A program made the position numbers and the translations under genes. Source: Asaia siamensis (GTDB lineage: Bacteria > Pseudomonadota > Alphaproteobacteria > Acetobacterales > Acetobacteraceae). Taken from it: a DNA stretch of 64,000 bases. A model generated the notes under the pieces. It ran no database searches. It was not told where the DNA came from and saw only the letters and a program-made list of their open reading frames with translations. Of this stretch, positions 33,388-42,482 are shown piece after piece; position 1 is the stretch's first letter; each line of letters begins with the position of its first letter. Location: contig NZ_BMCH01000002.1 in the NCBI RefSeq assembly GCF_014635085.1, positions 310,001 to 374,000 of the forward strand, in the 5' to 3' direction.

Positions 33388-34740
33388 ATGGCATCGTCGC
33401 CTTCCGATTTCGATCCTGTGCGCAGTCTTGCGGCAGGAACGTACTGGATGCCATTTACGGCCAACCGGCGCGTGAGGCAGAATTCGGCGTCGCGCCTGAT
33501 CGCCTCTGGCAGAGGCTGTTATTATCGGACGCCCGAGGGCGCTACACTTTTCGATACGCTTTCGGGCCTGTGGTGCACCCCCCTCGGTCATGCTCACCCG
33601 CGTATTGTCGAGGCGCTGAAAACACAGGCCGAGACGCTCGATTACTGCACGGGGTTTCAGGTAACCAACCCGGTCACGGTCAGGCTGGCTGACAGGATCG
33701 TTGCGATGGCGCCAGACGGTCTGGACCATGTGTTTTTCACAAATTCAGGCTCAGAGGCCGTCGATACGGCGCTGAAAATAGCCCTTGGTTATCATCGTCT
33801 GCGCGGCGAAGGCGGCAGATTTCGCATGATCGGGCGCGAGCGGGGTTATCACGGGGTTGGTTTCGGTGGGCTCTCCGTAGGCGGCATCGTGCCCAATCGC
33901 AGGATGTTTGCGGCGGGCATGCTGAATGGCGTCGATCATCTGCGCCACACCCATACGCCCGACACAGCAGCATTTTCGCATGGTCAGCCTGCGGCAGGGG
34001 CCGATCTGGCAGATGATCTCGACCGTCTGGTCGCGCTGCATGATGCCAGCACAGTTGCTGCTGTCATCGTCGAGCCGGTGCAGGGTTCTACCGGGGTGAT
34101 CGTGCCGCCTGTCGGCTATCTGCGCCGCCTGCGTGAACTATGCACTAGGCACGGAATTCTCCTGATTTTCGACGAGGTCATTACCGGGTTTGGTCGCCTT
34201 GGGGCGCCCTTTGCCGCGCAGAGATTCGATGTCGTTCCCGATATGATCACCTTTGCCAAGGCGGTCACGAATGGTGTCGTGCCCATGGGGGGCGTTCTCG
34301 TACGCAGCGATCTCTATGGGACGTTCATGACCGGACCCGAAAATGCCATCGAATTCGCGCATGGTTACACCTATTCGGGTCACCCTCTGGCAGCCGCTGT
34401 CGGCAATGCTGTGCTTGATATCATGGAGGAAGAAAACCTGTTCGAGCGTGTTCTTTCTCTGGAGACCGTGCTGCAGGAGACGGTCCACAAGCTCGATCAC
34501 GCGCCGGGAGTTACCGATGTCCGCAATATCGGTCTGGCTGCAGCCATTGATCTGCAACCCGACTCAATTGCCCCCGGTGCGCGGGGGCTGAAGCTGTTCG
34601 AGCTTGGCCTCAGCCACGGGCTGCTTCTGCGCTGCACAGGTGACACGGTCTCCCTCGCGCCACCTTTTGTCGCGACACCGCAGGAGTTGCGCGCCATGGG
34701 GGAAACACTGGCGGGCCTTATCGCAACCGTGACCCACTGA
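33388..34740 (+). CDS. Class III (omega) aminotransferase
   Basis: A 450-residue fold-type I enzyme. Visible features: a substrate-side YWMPFTANR start typical of omega-amino acid:pyruvate transaminases, LFDTLSGLWCTPLGHAHPRI, FTNSGSEAVDTALKIALGYH, LLIFDEVITGFGRLG with the PLP Asp, and the PLP lysine in MITFAKAVTNGVVPMGG. It transfers an amino group from beta-alanine, polyamine-derived or similar omega-amines. It is the first + strand gene of a five-gene cluster divergent from the MocR regulator. Confidence 0.9.
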   Translation: MASSPSDFDPVRSLAAGTYWMPFTANRRVRQNSASRLIASGRGCYYRTPEGATLFDTLSGLWCTPLGHAHPRIVEALKTQAETLDYCTGFQVTNPVTVRLADRIVAMAPDGLDHVFFTNSGSEAVDTALKIALGYHRLRGEGGRFRMIGRERGYHGVGFGGLSVGGIVPNRRMFAAGMLNGVDHLRHTHTPDTAAFSHGQPAAGADLADDLDRLVALHDASTVAAVIVEPVQGSTGVIVPPVGYLRRLRELCTRHGILLIFDEVITGFGRLGAPFAAQRFDVVPDMITFAKAVTNGVVPMGGVLVRSDLYGTFMTGPENAIEFAHGYTYSGHPLAAAVGNAVLDIMEEENLFERVLSLETVLQETVHKLDHAPGVTDVRNIGLAAAIDLQPDSIAPGARGLKLFELGLSHGLLLRCTGDTVSLAPPFVATPQELRAMGETLAGLIATVTH

Positions 34741-34770
34741 CGATCCTCATTCTTTATTCAGGACATAGTC

Positions 34771-35178
34771 ATGCCATTGCTGCATTTTCATCTCTTTGAA
34801 GGCCGTACCCCGGAGCAGATCAGGGATATTCTGGATTCGGCACACGAGGCCATGCTCGAGGCCTTTCAGGTGCCCCGCAGAGATCGTTATCAAATTGTAA
34901 CGGAACACAAGCCCAGCCACATGATTGTCGAGGATACCGGTCTCGATATTCCGCGCACAAAATCCATGGTGCTGCTGCAGATGTTCAGTCGTCCGAGAGG
35001 GGCTGAGTCCGTTGCGGAATTTTACCGGCTTCTCACGAATTATCTCGAAAGGGATTGTGGCATTCTCCCTTCCGATGTCATGATTTCGGTTGTTGAAAAT
35101 GGAGATGCCCACTGGTCGTTCGGTCACGGTCGTGCCCAGTTTCTGACCGGTGAGCTTCCCCTGCCAGCCGAATCCTGA
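34771..35178 (+). CDS. Tautomerase-family protein
   Basis: A 135-residue protein beginning MPLLHFHLFEGR. After Met removal Pro1 would be the catalytic base of the tautomerase superfamily. Length is that of fused-repeat (bacterial MIF/cis-CaaD-like) members rather than 62-residue 4-OT. The gene lies 30 bases after the aminotransferase and is probably co-transcribed. Its substrate is likely an enol or keto intermediate of the pathway, but this is not defined by sequence. Confidence 0.8.
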   Translation: MPLLHFHLFEGRTPEQIRDILDSAHEAMLEAFQVPRRDRYQIVTEHKPSHMIVEDTGLDIPRTKSMVLLQMFSRPRGAESVAEFYRLLTNYLERDCGILPSDVMISVVENGDAHWSFGHGRAQFLTGELPLPAES

Positions 35179-35237
35179 TCGAATACGGAACGTTCCAGTT
35201 ACAGGGCTCTATCGCAGGCCGCTTCATAGGATCGTGC

Positions 35238-36563
35238 ATGACAGAAAACGCGCTCGCCCGCAGTCTTCGACCGCGCCATATTGCCATGATCTCCATCGGG
35301 GGCGTGGTTGGCGCAGGATTTTTCATAGGTGCCTCGACGCCGATATCCGTGGCGGGGCCGGGCGCGTTGCTTTCTTACGCTCTTGCAGGGCTCATGACCT
35401 TTCTGGTCAATCTGATGCTGCGCGATATCGCCTTGCGGGCACCGGGTCACGGGTCTTTCGTCAATCAGATCCGTCATGCCCTCGGGGGGCATGCAGGCTT
35501 CATGACCGGCTGGACCTACTGGCTTGTCTGGGTCACGACGCTCGCGATCGAGATCATGGCTGCTGCCGCGCTGCTGGCGCCGCTCGCCCATCTGCCTTTC
35601 GGTCTGGTTGAGGTGATCATTCTAGGCACCATGACAGCGGCCAATCTGCTGGCAGTGCAGGCCTATGGCGAGCTTGAATACTGGTTTGCCATGCTCAAGA
35701 TCGCGGCGATTGCCGTGTTCATCCTGATCGGCCTCGGGGCCCTTATGCATGGCAACAGCCCACCCCATGCAGCCATTCTGGCTGGTGGCTTCGTGCCGCA
35801 TGGCTGGATGGCCTTGCTTGCGGTCATTCCGGCCATCATCTTCTCGATGTCCGGTAGCGAGGTGGTAACCATTGCAGCGCTCGAATCCGATGCCCCCGAT
35901 CGCAATATCGCCAGGGCTACGCGCGCCGTTGCCCTGCGGGTTGTTGGTTTCTATCTCTGTTCTGTCGCCCTCATTCTCTGTCTGGTGCCCTGGTCGCAGG
36001 TCGTGCCGGGTGAATCGCCTTTTCTGCTGGTGCTCAACCGATTGCATGTGCCTTTTGCCAGTGCCGCGATGGAAATCGTGATTGTCTCGGCCATGCTCTC
36101 CACCCTCAATTCAGGGCTTTATGCAACGTCGCGCGTTCTGTTCGAACTGGCCGATGTCGATGATGCCCCCCGTCACTTCATGCGTCTCGACCCGCGCACA
36201 CAGGCGCCGCGCATTGCCGTGCTGTTCAGCGCTGCCGCCGCTCTCGCCATTGCCGCTGTGGCGATTGCCTCACCCAATGCCGTTTTTGCCTTTCTGCTCA
36301 GTGCCACCGGTGCACTGATCATTTTCCACAATGCGCTGATCGTGCTGACGCGCATTCGTCTGTGCGGCATGGGTCTCACGCCGCTTCTGACGCTCGTGTT
36401 GCTGATGGGCGCTCTGGTGGCGATGGCACTCGTTGCCCATACCCGACACGAACTCGCTCTGAGCACCGTCACCATGATGCTGATGGGCGGTGTTGCCCTG
36501 TTGCGCCAGCTCATGGGCAAGGCGCCACGGCGCGTCTGTTCGCTTTCCCGTCCGGGGGAATAA
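35238..36563 (+). CDS. APC-family amino acid permease
   Basis: A 441-residue permease with about 12 membrane helices. The start HIAMISIGGVVGAGFFIGAS is the APC helix-1 signature, and MSGSEVVTIAALESDAPDRN is the conserved helix-6 to loop region of the AroP/GabP group. It probably imports the amino acid or amine degraded by the flanking enzymes. It follows the tautomerase by 59 bases and precedes the dehydrogenase by 47 bases. Confidence 0.92.
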   Translation: MTENALARSLRPRHIAMISIGGVVGAGFFIGASTPISVAGPGALLSYALAGLMTFLVNLMLRDIALRAPGHGSFVNQIRHALGGHAGFMTGWTYWLVWVTTLAIEIMAAAALLAPLAHLPFGLVEVIILGTMTAANLLAVQAYGELEYWFAMLKIAAIAVFILIGLGALMHGNSPPHAAILAGGFVPHGWMALLAVIPAIIFSMSGSEVVTIAALESDAPDRNIARATRAVALRVVGFYLCSVALILCLVPWSQVVPGESPFLLVLNRLHVPFASAAMEIVIVSAMLSTLNSGLYATSRVLFELADVDDAPRHFMRLDPRTQAPRIAVLFSAAAALAIAAVAIASPNAVFAFLLSATGALIIFHNALIVLTRIRLCGMGLTPLLTLVLLMGALVAMALVAHTRHELALSTVTMMLMGGVALLRQLMGKAPRRVCSLSRPGE

Positions 36564-36610
36564 TCCTTTTTCCGCTTCCCGCTTTTCCGCTCTCAGGATC
36601 ACGCTCTCTC

Positions 36611-38038
36611 ATGTCCCATGCTCTCGAATTCTATATCAATGGTCAGTGGATCAAGCCGCATGGCACGGCAAAGATCGACGTTATCAACCCGGCCAGTGAG
36701 CAGCCCTGCGCGCAGATTGCGTTGGGAGATGAGGTCGATGTCGAGCGCGCTGTCGCGGCCGCAAAAGCGGCTTTTCCTACCTGGTCAGTTTCGAGCCGCG
36801 AAGAGCGTCTGGCGGTGCTTGAGCGCATGCTCGCCATCTACAAGCGACGCAGCGAAGATATGGCTCAGGCCATTTCGCTCGAAATGGGGTCGCCCATTGC
36901 CCGGGCGCGCGACAGCCAGAGCTGGGCAGGGCTGGCGCATCTGGAAGAAATGATCGCGGTTCTGCGCAATTTCTCATTCGAGGGACCTGAGGGGGATGTC
37001 TATATCACCCGCGAGGCCGTAGGCGTCTGCGGGCTGATCACGCCCTGGAACTGGCCGATGAACCAGATCATGTGCAAGGTCGCCCCGGCATTGGCGGCAG
37101 GCTGCACCATGGTTCTCAAGCCCAGCGAGGTTGCGCCTCTGAGCGCACTGGTTTTCGCCGATATCCTGCATGAGGCGGGTGTTCCGGCAGGTGTCTTCAA
37201 TATGGTCAATGGCGATGGTCCCGGCGTCGGCGCGACACTGGCGGCCCATCCCGATATCGCGATGATCTCGATCACCGGGTCGACAAGGGCGGGGGCTGCG
37301 GTCGCCAAGCTGGCTGCCGATACGGTCAAGCGCGTGCATCAGGAACTGGGAGGCAAATCGGCCAATATCATTCTGCCTGATGCCGATTTTACCGAAGCCG
37401 TCCAGCGTGGCGTGCGCGGCTGCCTGAGCAATTCCGGTCAGTCCTGTGATGCGCCTACCCGCATGCTTGTGCCCCGCGCCCGCATGGAAGATGCGATGGC
37501 TCTCGCCGCACAGACCGTCGCCACCCTGCGTCTGGGTAACCCTGCGGATGAAGAGACCCAGCTCGGACCGGTCGTGAGCGAGGTGCAATATGGTCGTATC
37601 CAGGCGCTCATCACCAAGGGGATTGAAGAGGGGGCGACGCTTGTTGTGGGCGGCGCAGGCAAACCCAAGGAGCTTGAGACCGGCTATTATGTTCAGCCGA
37701 CGGTCTTCGGCCATGTCACGACCGACATGACCATCGCCCGCGAAGAGATTTTCGGGCCCGTGCTGTCGATCATTGCGTATGACGATGAAGAGGACGCCAT
37801 CCGCATAGCCAATGATACGCCTTATGGTCTCGCTGCCTATGTGCAGTCAGGCGATCTCGCTCATGCGCGCAAGGTGGCGCGGCGTCTGCGCGCAGGCAAC
37901 GTGAACATCAACGGTGCTGACTGGACGGTAGCCGCGCCTTTTGGCGGTTTCGGTCAGTCAGGCAATGGCCGTGAATGCTCGAAATGGGGATTGCATGATT
38001 TCCTCGAAATACGGGCCCTGATCGGTTACGGCGGCTGA
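36611..38038 (+). CDS. NAD(P)-dependent aldehyde dehydrogenase
   Basis: A 475-residue class I-like enzyme with the catalytic Glu in HQELGGKSANIIL, the catalytic Cys in NSGQSCDAPTRM (family GQ.C), and EEIFGPVLSII. It oxidises an aldehyde to an acid; in this setting the aldehyde would come from transamination or amine oxidation. The ATG at 36611 begins the conserved MSHALEFYINGQW region; a long frame extension upstream runs through the permease gene and is not real. Confidence 0.92.
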   Translation: MSHALEFYINGQWIKPHGTAKIDVINPASEQPCAQIALGDEVDVERAVAAAKAAFPTWSVSSREERLAVLERMLAIYKRRSEDMAQAISLEMGSPIARARDSQSWAGLAHLEEMIAVLRNFSFEGPEGDVYITREAVGVCGLITPWNWPMNQIMCKVAPALAAGCTMVLKPSEVAPLSALVFADILHEAGVPAGVFNMVNGDGPGVGATLAAHPDIAMISITGSTRAGAAVAKLAADTVKRVHQELGGKSANIILPDADFTEAVQRGVRGCLSNSGQSCDAPTRMLVPRARMEDAMALAAQTVATLRLGNPADEETQLGPVVSEVQYGRIQALITKGIEEGATLVVGGAGKPKELETGYYVQPTVFGHVTTDMTIAREEIFGPVLSIIAYDDEEDAIRIANDTPYGLAAYVQSGDLAHARKVARRLRAGNVNINGADWTVAAPFGGFGQSGNGRECSKWGLHDFLEIRALIGYGG

Positions 38039-38062
38039 AGCGCAGCGCGCAGGGGAGATCGC

Positions 38063-39319
38063 ATGAATCCCAGTCTCTACGCACGCAAGGAGGCCTCTCT
38101 AGGGCTTGTTTCTCTGACCGGGGAGGCGAGGGCGCAGATCGTTGTTATCGGTGCCGGTCTGACAGGGCTTTCTGCGGCACTCCATCTGTCAGAGGCCGGG
38201 CACGATGTGGTCGTTCTCGATGCGCAAGAGCCAGGCTGGGGGGCATCAGGCCGCAACGGGGGCCAGATCAACCCTGGCCTCAAGACGACGCCAGAACAGG
38301 TTTTGCGTGATTTCGGCCCAGAGCGTGGGGCGGTTCTGGCACAGCGGGCCTGGGCCGCGCCGGATCTCGTTTTCGACCTTGTCGCCCGGCACGATATCGC
38401 CTGTGACGCCCTGCGCAGCGGGACGATCCGGGCGGCGACGGCCGAAGGCCAGATGGCGCCGCTCGAGACGCTTGCCCGGCAATGTGTGGCGATTGGCAAC
38501 CCGGCCGAAATTCTGACGAAAGGGGCCATCACGGCGCGTAGCGGCACCAGCCTCTATCATGGGGGTATGCTGGATCGTCGTGGTGGCCAGCTCGACCCGC
38601 TTGCCTATACGCGCGGTCTGGCGCGCGCTGCCATGAAAGCCGGGGCGCGGCTGCATGACCGGTCGGCCGTCACGTCGCTCAGGCGCTCAGGGGAGGGATG
38701 GCGTGTCATCACGTCCAACGGCTCAGTGCGCGCGCAACAGGTCATCCTCGCCACAAATGCGTATTCCGGCCCTTTGCTCGATACGTTGCGCCGCTCGATC
38801 GTGCCGGTCTACAGCGCCATCGTCGCCAGCGCGCCGCTGCCATTATCGCTGCGCGAAAGAATTTTGCCGCAACGTGAATCACTTTATGAGCTTGGCGAAA
38901 TCACCACCTATTATCGTGTCGATGCCGAAGGTCGCCTGCTGATGGGCGGGCGCTCTGCGTCGCGCGATCTCGAAGGAGCAAAGGCCTTTCCCTATCTCAT
39001 GGCCCGCGCGCGACGACTCTGGCCCGAGCTTCAGAAACTGGAATGGGAGACCGGATGGAACGGGCAGCTGGCTCTGACCCTCGATCATTACCCTCATTTG
39101 CACCGACCCGAGCCGGGGCTGCTGGCCTGTCTGGGCTATAATGGCCGTGGCGTGGCCATGGCCACGCTCATGGGTCAGAACCTTGCCGAGATGGTACAGG
39201 GCGGGGCTGTGCTTTTTCCCGAGCGGCCGATCAAGCCTATTCCGCTGCATTTCGCTTGGAAAGCGGGCGTCGTTGCGGGGATCATGAAAGGCCGCATCAA
39301 GGATCGTCTCGGTTTCTGA
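38063..39319 (+). CDS. FAD-dependent amine/amino-acid oxidoreductase (PuuB/DAO family)
   Basis: A 418-residue protein with an N-terminal FAD-binding motif IVVIGAGLTGLSAALHLSEAG, then GWGASGRNGGQINPGLK, a mid-domain, and the C-terminal GYNGRGVAMATLMGQNLAEM. This layout is that of gamma-glutamylputrescine oxidase and related DAO enzymes. It completes a transport, oxidation, transamination and aldehyde oxidation set. No gamma-glutamylputrescine synthetase (PuuA) is seen, so direct equivalence to the Puu pathway is not shown. Confidence 0.88.
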   Translation: MNPSLYARKEASLGLVSLTGEARAQIVVIGAGLTGLSAALHLSEAGHDVVVLDAQEPGWGASGRNGGQINPGLKTTPEQVLRDFGPERGAVLAQRAWAAPDLVFDLVARHDIACDALRSGTIRAATAEGQMAPLETLARQCVAIGNPAEILTKGAITARSGTSLYHGGMLDRRGGQLDPLAYTRGLARAAMKAGARLHDRSAVTSLRRSGEGWRVITSNGSVRAQQVILATNAYSGPLLDTLRRSIVPVYSAIVASAPLPLSLRERILPQRESLYELGEITTYYRVDAEGRLLMGGRSASRDLEGAKAFPYLMARARRLWPELQKLEWETGWNGQLALTLDHYPHLHRPEPGLLACLGYNGRGVAMATLMGQNLAEMVQGGAVLFPERPIKPIPLHFAWKAGVVAGIMKGRIKDRLGF

Positions 39320-39410
39320 TGGCAGTTCAGACCCGGTAAAGCTGGCCGAGTGTCTGATCTGCGAAGGCTGGCTCTGCGCGGGAAGTGGAGCGTGCAGAGA
39401 GGCTGACGGA

Positions 39411-39424
39411 TGCCCTTCGGGGCA
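39411..39424 (+). terminator. UUCG hairpin after the amine-catabolic cluster
   Basis: TGCCC and GGGCA pair around a TTCG loop. The stem is short (5 bp) but the tetraloop is stabilising. It could end either the + strand cluster or the - strand HxlR gene. Confidence 0.35.
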
Positions 39425-39486
39425 AGCCCGAGTATGTCCGAAAACCCCTCGATCGCAGGTGCGCCCGAGAGGCGTTCTGCTTGCGG

Positions 39487-39873
39487 TCAGCCGTGTTGAC
39501 CTTGTGTCCCCAGAGCAGGTGATTTCTTCTTTTCAGCGCCGAATGTCGTGTGCTCATCCCCCCAGCGCTTGAGCGCCATTACGACCGGCTCAAGGGTTCT
39601 GCCGAAATCGGTAAGGCTGTATTCTACCTTCGGGGGGATTTGAGGGTAGATTTCCCGATGGATGAACCCGTCTTCCTCGAGTTCGCGAAGCTGCATCGTC
39701 AGCATGCGTTGTGTCACGTTGGGCAGGATCTTGCGCAAAGCGTTGAAGCGCATCGTGCCATGAAACAGATGGTACAGGATCACGCCTTTCCATTTTCCAT
39801 CAATCAGTTCGAGCGTGGCCTCGACGGCGCAGCCGGGGCTGCAATCGAGGCTCTTGTGACGGATACGGGGCAT
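39487..39873 (-). CDS. HxlR-family transcriptional regulator
   Basis: A 128-residue winged-helix protein with the HxlR pattern: an N-terminal Cys pair in SLDCSPGCAVEATLELIDGK, then KGVILYHLFHGTMRFNALRK, ITQRMLT-like VTQRMLTMQLRELEEDGF, and VEYSLTDFGRTLEPV. HxlR proteins often sense electrophiles or redox changes through a conserved Cys. It is divergent from the oxidoreductase at 39974, a common regulator-target pair. The start at 39873 is chosen because upstream in-frame Met codons add a non-conserved stretch. Confidence 0.93.
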   Translation of the reverse strand: MPRIRHKSLDCSPGCAVEATLELIDGKWKGVILYHLFHGTMRFNALRKILPNVTQRMLTMQLRELEEDGFIHREIYPQIPPKVEYSLTDFGRTLEPVVMALKRWGDEHTTFGAEKKKSPALGTQGQHG

Positions 39874-39877
39874 GACG

Positions 39878-39893
39878 GTATCATTTCCGATAC
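39878..39893. promoter_or_regulatory. Inverted repeat upstream of HxlR and its divergent gene
   Basis: GTATC-ATTTCC-GATAC is a perfect 5-bp inverted repeat with a 6-base spacer. It lies 4 bases before the regulator start and is a candidate HxlR operator. Confidence 0.35.
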
Positions 39894-39973
39894 TATGGAC
39901 AGAATATGTGCGTTCTTGCGCGAAACAATCATAAGGTCCCATCTCTGCGTCATTCAACCATGGAGCAGAAGAC

Positions 39974-41008
39974 ATGCGGGCCATCGGCTATAAAACTCCC
40001 GGAGCAATCGACGATACCAGCGCCCTGAGCGATATCGATCTGCCCATTCCCGTTCCAACCGGGCGCGACCTTCTCGTGGAAATCCGGGCCGTTTCGGTCA
40101 ATCCGGTGGATGCGAAAATCCGTGCCAGCGCGACCCCGGAGCCGGGTCAGTGGCGCGTGCTGGGGTGGGACGCAGCCGGCATCGTGAAAGCGACAGGACC
40201 GGACGTGCAGGATTTCGCTGTCGGTGATTCCGTTTTCTATGCTGGCGCCTTGCAGCGGCCCGGCACCAATGCCGAGTTCCATCTGGTGGATGAGCGGCTT
40301 GTCGGTCGCAAACCCGAAGCGCTGGACTGGGCTCAGGCTGCGGCCCTTCCGCTGACCGCCCTGACCGCCTGGGAAATGCTGTTCGATCGGCTGGAGATTA
40401 CCCGCCCTGTGCCGGGAACGCAGCCTGCCGTGCTGATTATTGGCGGCGCGGGTGGTGTCGGGTCGATTGCTATCCAGCTTGTGCGTGCGCTGACGGATGT
40501 GACCGTCATCGCGACTGCGTCACGTCCTGAAACCCGGGAATGGGTGAAGGAACTCGGCGCGCATCATGTGATCGATCATCGTCAGGATCTGGCATCGCAA
40601 GTGGCAGCCCTGCCAACGGGCGCACCGGGTTTTGTGTTCTCCACCACCCAGACCGCCGAGCATATGGCCGACATCGTCGCACTTCTGGCGCCACAGGGGC
40701 GTTTCGGCCTCATAGACGACCCCGCCACGCTCGATGCTGCGCCTCTGAAGCGCAAGAGCCTCTCACTGCACTGGGAGTTCATGTTCACTCGTTCGATGTT
40801 TGCGACGGCAGACATGGCACGACAGGGACATATTCTGAACGAGGTAGCGGCTCTTATCGATGGCGGGCGCCTGCGTACGACGCTTGGGGCGCATTTCGGA
40901 CCCATCACGGCGGCCAATCTGCGTCGCGCCCATGCCCTGATCGAAAGCGGCAAGGCGCGTGGCAAGGTGGTTCTCGAGGGATTTGACCCAGCGTCCGAGG
41001 CTGAATGA
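39974..41008 (+). CDS. Zinc-type alcohol dehydrogenase-like / quinone oxidoreductase
   Basis: A 344-residue MDR protein. N-terminal GroES-like domain (MRAIGYKTPGAIDD; VSVNPVDAKIRA; VLGWDAAGIVKATG) and NAD(P)-binding domain (VLIIGGAGGVGSIAIQLVRAL). It matches the zinc-binding alcohol dehydrogenase family protein / YhfP-like group, which reduces quinones or enones with NADPH and often lacks the structural zinc Cys set; none is seen here. It is divergent from the HxlR regulator, suggesting induction by electrophilic stress. A 7-bp hairpin lies at 41032-41062. Confidence 0.9.
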   Translation: MRAIGYKTPGAIDDTSALSDIDLPIPVPTGRDLLVEIRAVSVNPVDAKIRASATPEPGQWRVLGWDAAGIVKATGPDVQDFAVGDSVFYAGALQRPGTNAEFHLVDERLVGRKPEALDWAQAAALPLTALTAWEMLFDRLEITRPVPGTQPAVLIIGGAGGVGSIAIQLVRALTDVTVIATASRPETREWVKELGAHHVIDHRQDLASQVAALPTGAPGFVFSTTQTAEHMADIVALLAPQGRFGLIDDPATLDAAPLKRKSLSLHWEFMFTRSMFATADMARQGHILNEVAALIDGGRLRTTLGAHFGPITAANLRRAHALIESGKARGKVVLEGFDPASEAE

Positions 41009-41031
41009 AGCCTGACGTTCACCCGTCCTGT

Positions 41032-41062
41032 CGCCGCCGAGATATGTCTGGCGATGGCGGCG
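41032..41062 (+). terminator. Hairpin after the quinone-oxidoreductase-like gene
   Basis: CGCCGCC and GGCGGCG pair over 7 bp with a 17-base loop, 23 bases after the stop. No U-run. Confidence 0.4.
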
Positions 41063-41220
41063 CCGGGGTGTCGGGATGGTCGCGCTGGATCGGAGTCCGC
41101 GCGGTCCATCCCTATTTCAGCCCGTTTTACGTCAACCCCAACGCTGGTCTCTCCTGTTAACGCTTCACCTGACGACGGCAGGAACAAGACAGGCGCATTT
41201 TCCGGGAAGGATCAGATCAC

Positions 41221-42354
41221 ATGAAGAGAGTTGGGGCTTATTTTCATCACTCGTCAGGTCGACGCATGTCCGTCGCAGCGATTGCTCTGAGCCTTCTGTT
41301 AGGCTTTGGTCCTGCATTCTCGATTTCAGGTAGGGCAGAGGCCACCTCGCTCCGTGTCGAAACGTCCGGCACGACGCTCGACTGGAACGCGGTCGCCCAT
41401 GCGGGTGGACGGATCTTCGTGAGCGGCCCGCGCTGGACCGGATTTTCCGGGCCTTCCGTCGCTGTCCTGGAGCCTGGAAACAGACTCCGCCCCTTCCCCG
41501 ATCAGGCATGGAATGGCTGGAAACCCGGTCTTGATGCGAGACGGTATTTCGTCAACGTCAATGCCTTGCATGTCGACGGTGAGGGGCAGTTATGGGTTGT
41601 CGATACAGGCACGCCGCGCTTTGGCGGCCCTGCCGTTGCGGGCGGCGCAAAGCTGGTGCGCCTTGACACCAGAACGGGCAAAATTATCCGGGTCTATCCG
41701 CTGGGCGAAAATGTCGCTCCGGTGGGGAGCTACATCGACGATATCCGCTTCAATGGCGCACATGCCTATCTGACCGATGCCGGTACTGGCGCGTTGCTGG
41801 TGCTCGATATCGCCAGCGGGGCGTGTCGTCGCGTGCTGGCTGGCCATCCTGCGGTCATGGCGCGGGCAGACCGTCCTGTCGTCATGGGGGGTAGGATCCT
41901 GCGCGACGACAAAGGCCAGCCGCTGCGGATCAATGTCGATCCTCTCGAAGTCAGTCCGGACGGCAAGACGCTTTATTTTGGCCCGCTGGAAGGGCCATGG
42001 TCGCAGGTGCCGACAGCAGCTCTCGATGATGCAGCATTACCGCCAGACAAACTGGCCGCGCAGGTAACCCCATGGGCCGATCTGCCCCCGATAGGAGGCA
42101 GCACGATGGATCGCGCAGGCAGACTTTATTTCACCGCCCTGAAGGATGACACCGTCTATCGGCGTGAGGCTGATGGTCGGATCGTGGCCCTTCTCCACGA
42201 CCCTCGGCTGCATTGGGCCGATGCGCCCATACTCACCGGGGACGGGCGGCTCTGGCTGCCTGTGGCTCAGCTCGACAGATTGCCGCAGTTCAACAAAGGG
42301 AAATCGAAGACCCTGCTTCCGTTCCAACTGGTCTCGATGCAGCCAGCTCCATGA
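41221..42354 (+). CDS. Exported major royal jelly/yellow-family protein
   Basis: A 377-residue protein. A signal region is within residues 16-40 (RMSVAAIALSLLLGFGPAFS); an internal Met at residue 16 could be the start. The beta-propeller pattern of the MRJP/yellow family is visible: WNAVAHAGGRIFVSGPRW, NALHVDGEGQLWVVDTG, IDDIRFNGAHAYLTDAGTGALLVLDI, LYFGPLEGPWSQVPTAAL, GGSTMDRAGRLYFTALKDD. Bacterial members are periplasmic and of unknown or lactonase-like activity. It stands alone between the oxidoreductase and the ugd gene and is followed by a strong hairpin. Confidence 0.82.
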   Translation: MKRVGAYFHHSSGRRMSVAAIALSLLLGFGPAFSISGRAEATSLRVETSGTTLDWNAVAHAGGRIFVSGPRWTGFSGPSVAVLEPGNRLRPFPDQAWNGWKPGLDARRYFVNVNALHVDGEGQLWVVDTGTPRFGGPAVAGGAKLVRLDTRTGKIIRVYPLGENVAPVGSYIDDIRFNGAHAYLTDAGTGALLVLDIASGACRRVLAGHPAVMARADRPVVMGGRILRDDKGQPLRINVDPLEVSPDGKTLYFGPLEGPWSQVPTAALDDAALPPDKLAAQVTPWADLPPIGGSTMDRAGRLYFTALKDDTVYRREADGRIVALLHDPRLHWADAPILTGDGRLWLPVAQLDRLPQFNKGKSKTLLPFQLVSMQPAP

Positions 42355-42417
42355 TAGAGCAAGTCGCGTCTGCCCCGGTTTCGCCTCAGGGCCTTTATCT
42401 GCTGCGCCGAGCACTGG

Positions 42418-42445
42418 CCTGAACACCGCATGTACGGTGTTCAGG
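42418..42445 (+). terminator. Hairpin between the yellow-family gene and ugd (convergent)
   Basis: CCTGAACACCG and CGGTGTTCAGG form a perfect 11-bp stem around a 6-base loop between two convergent genes. It could act in both directions. Confidence 0.65.
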
Positions 42446-42482
42446 GCGGTCGTTACCGACGTGCGAGCTGTCGCGTTTCAGC

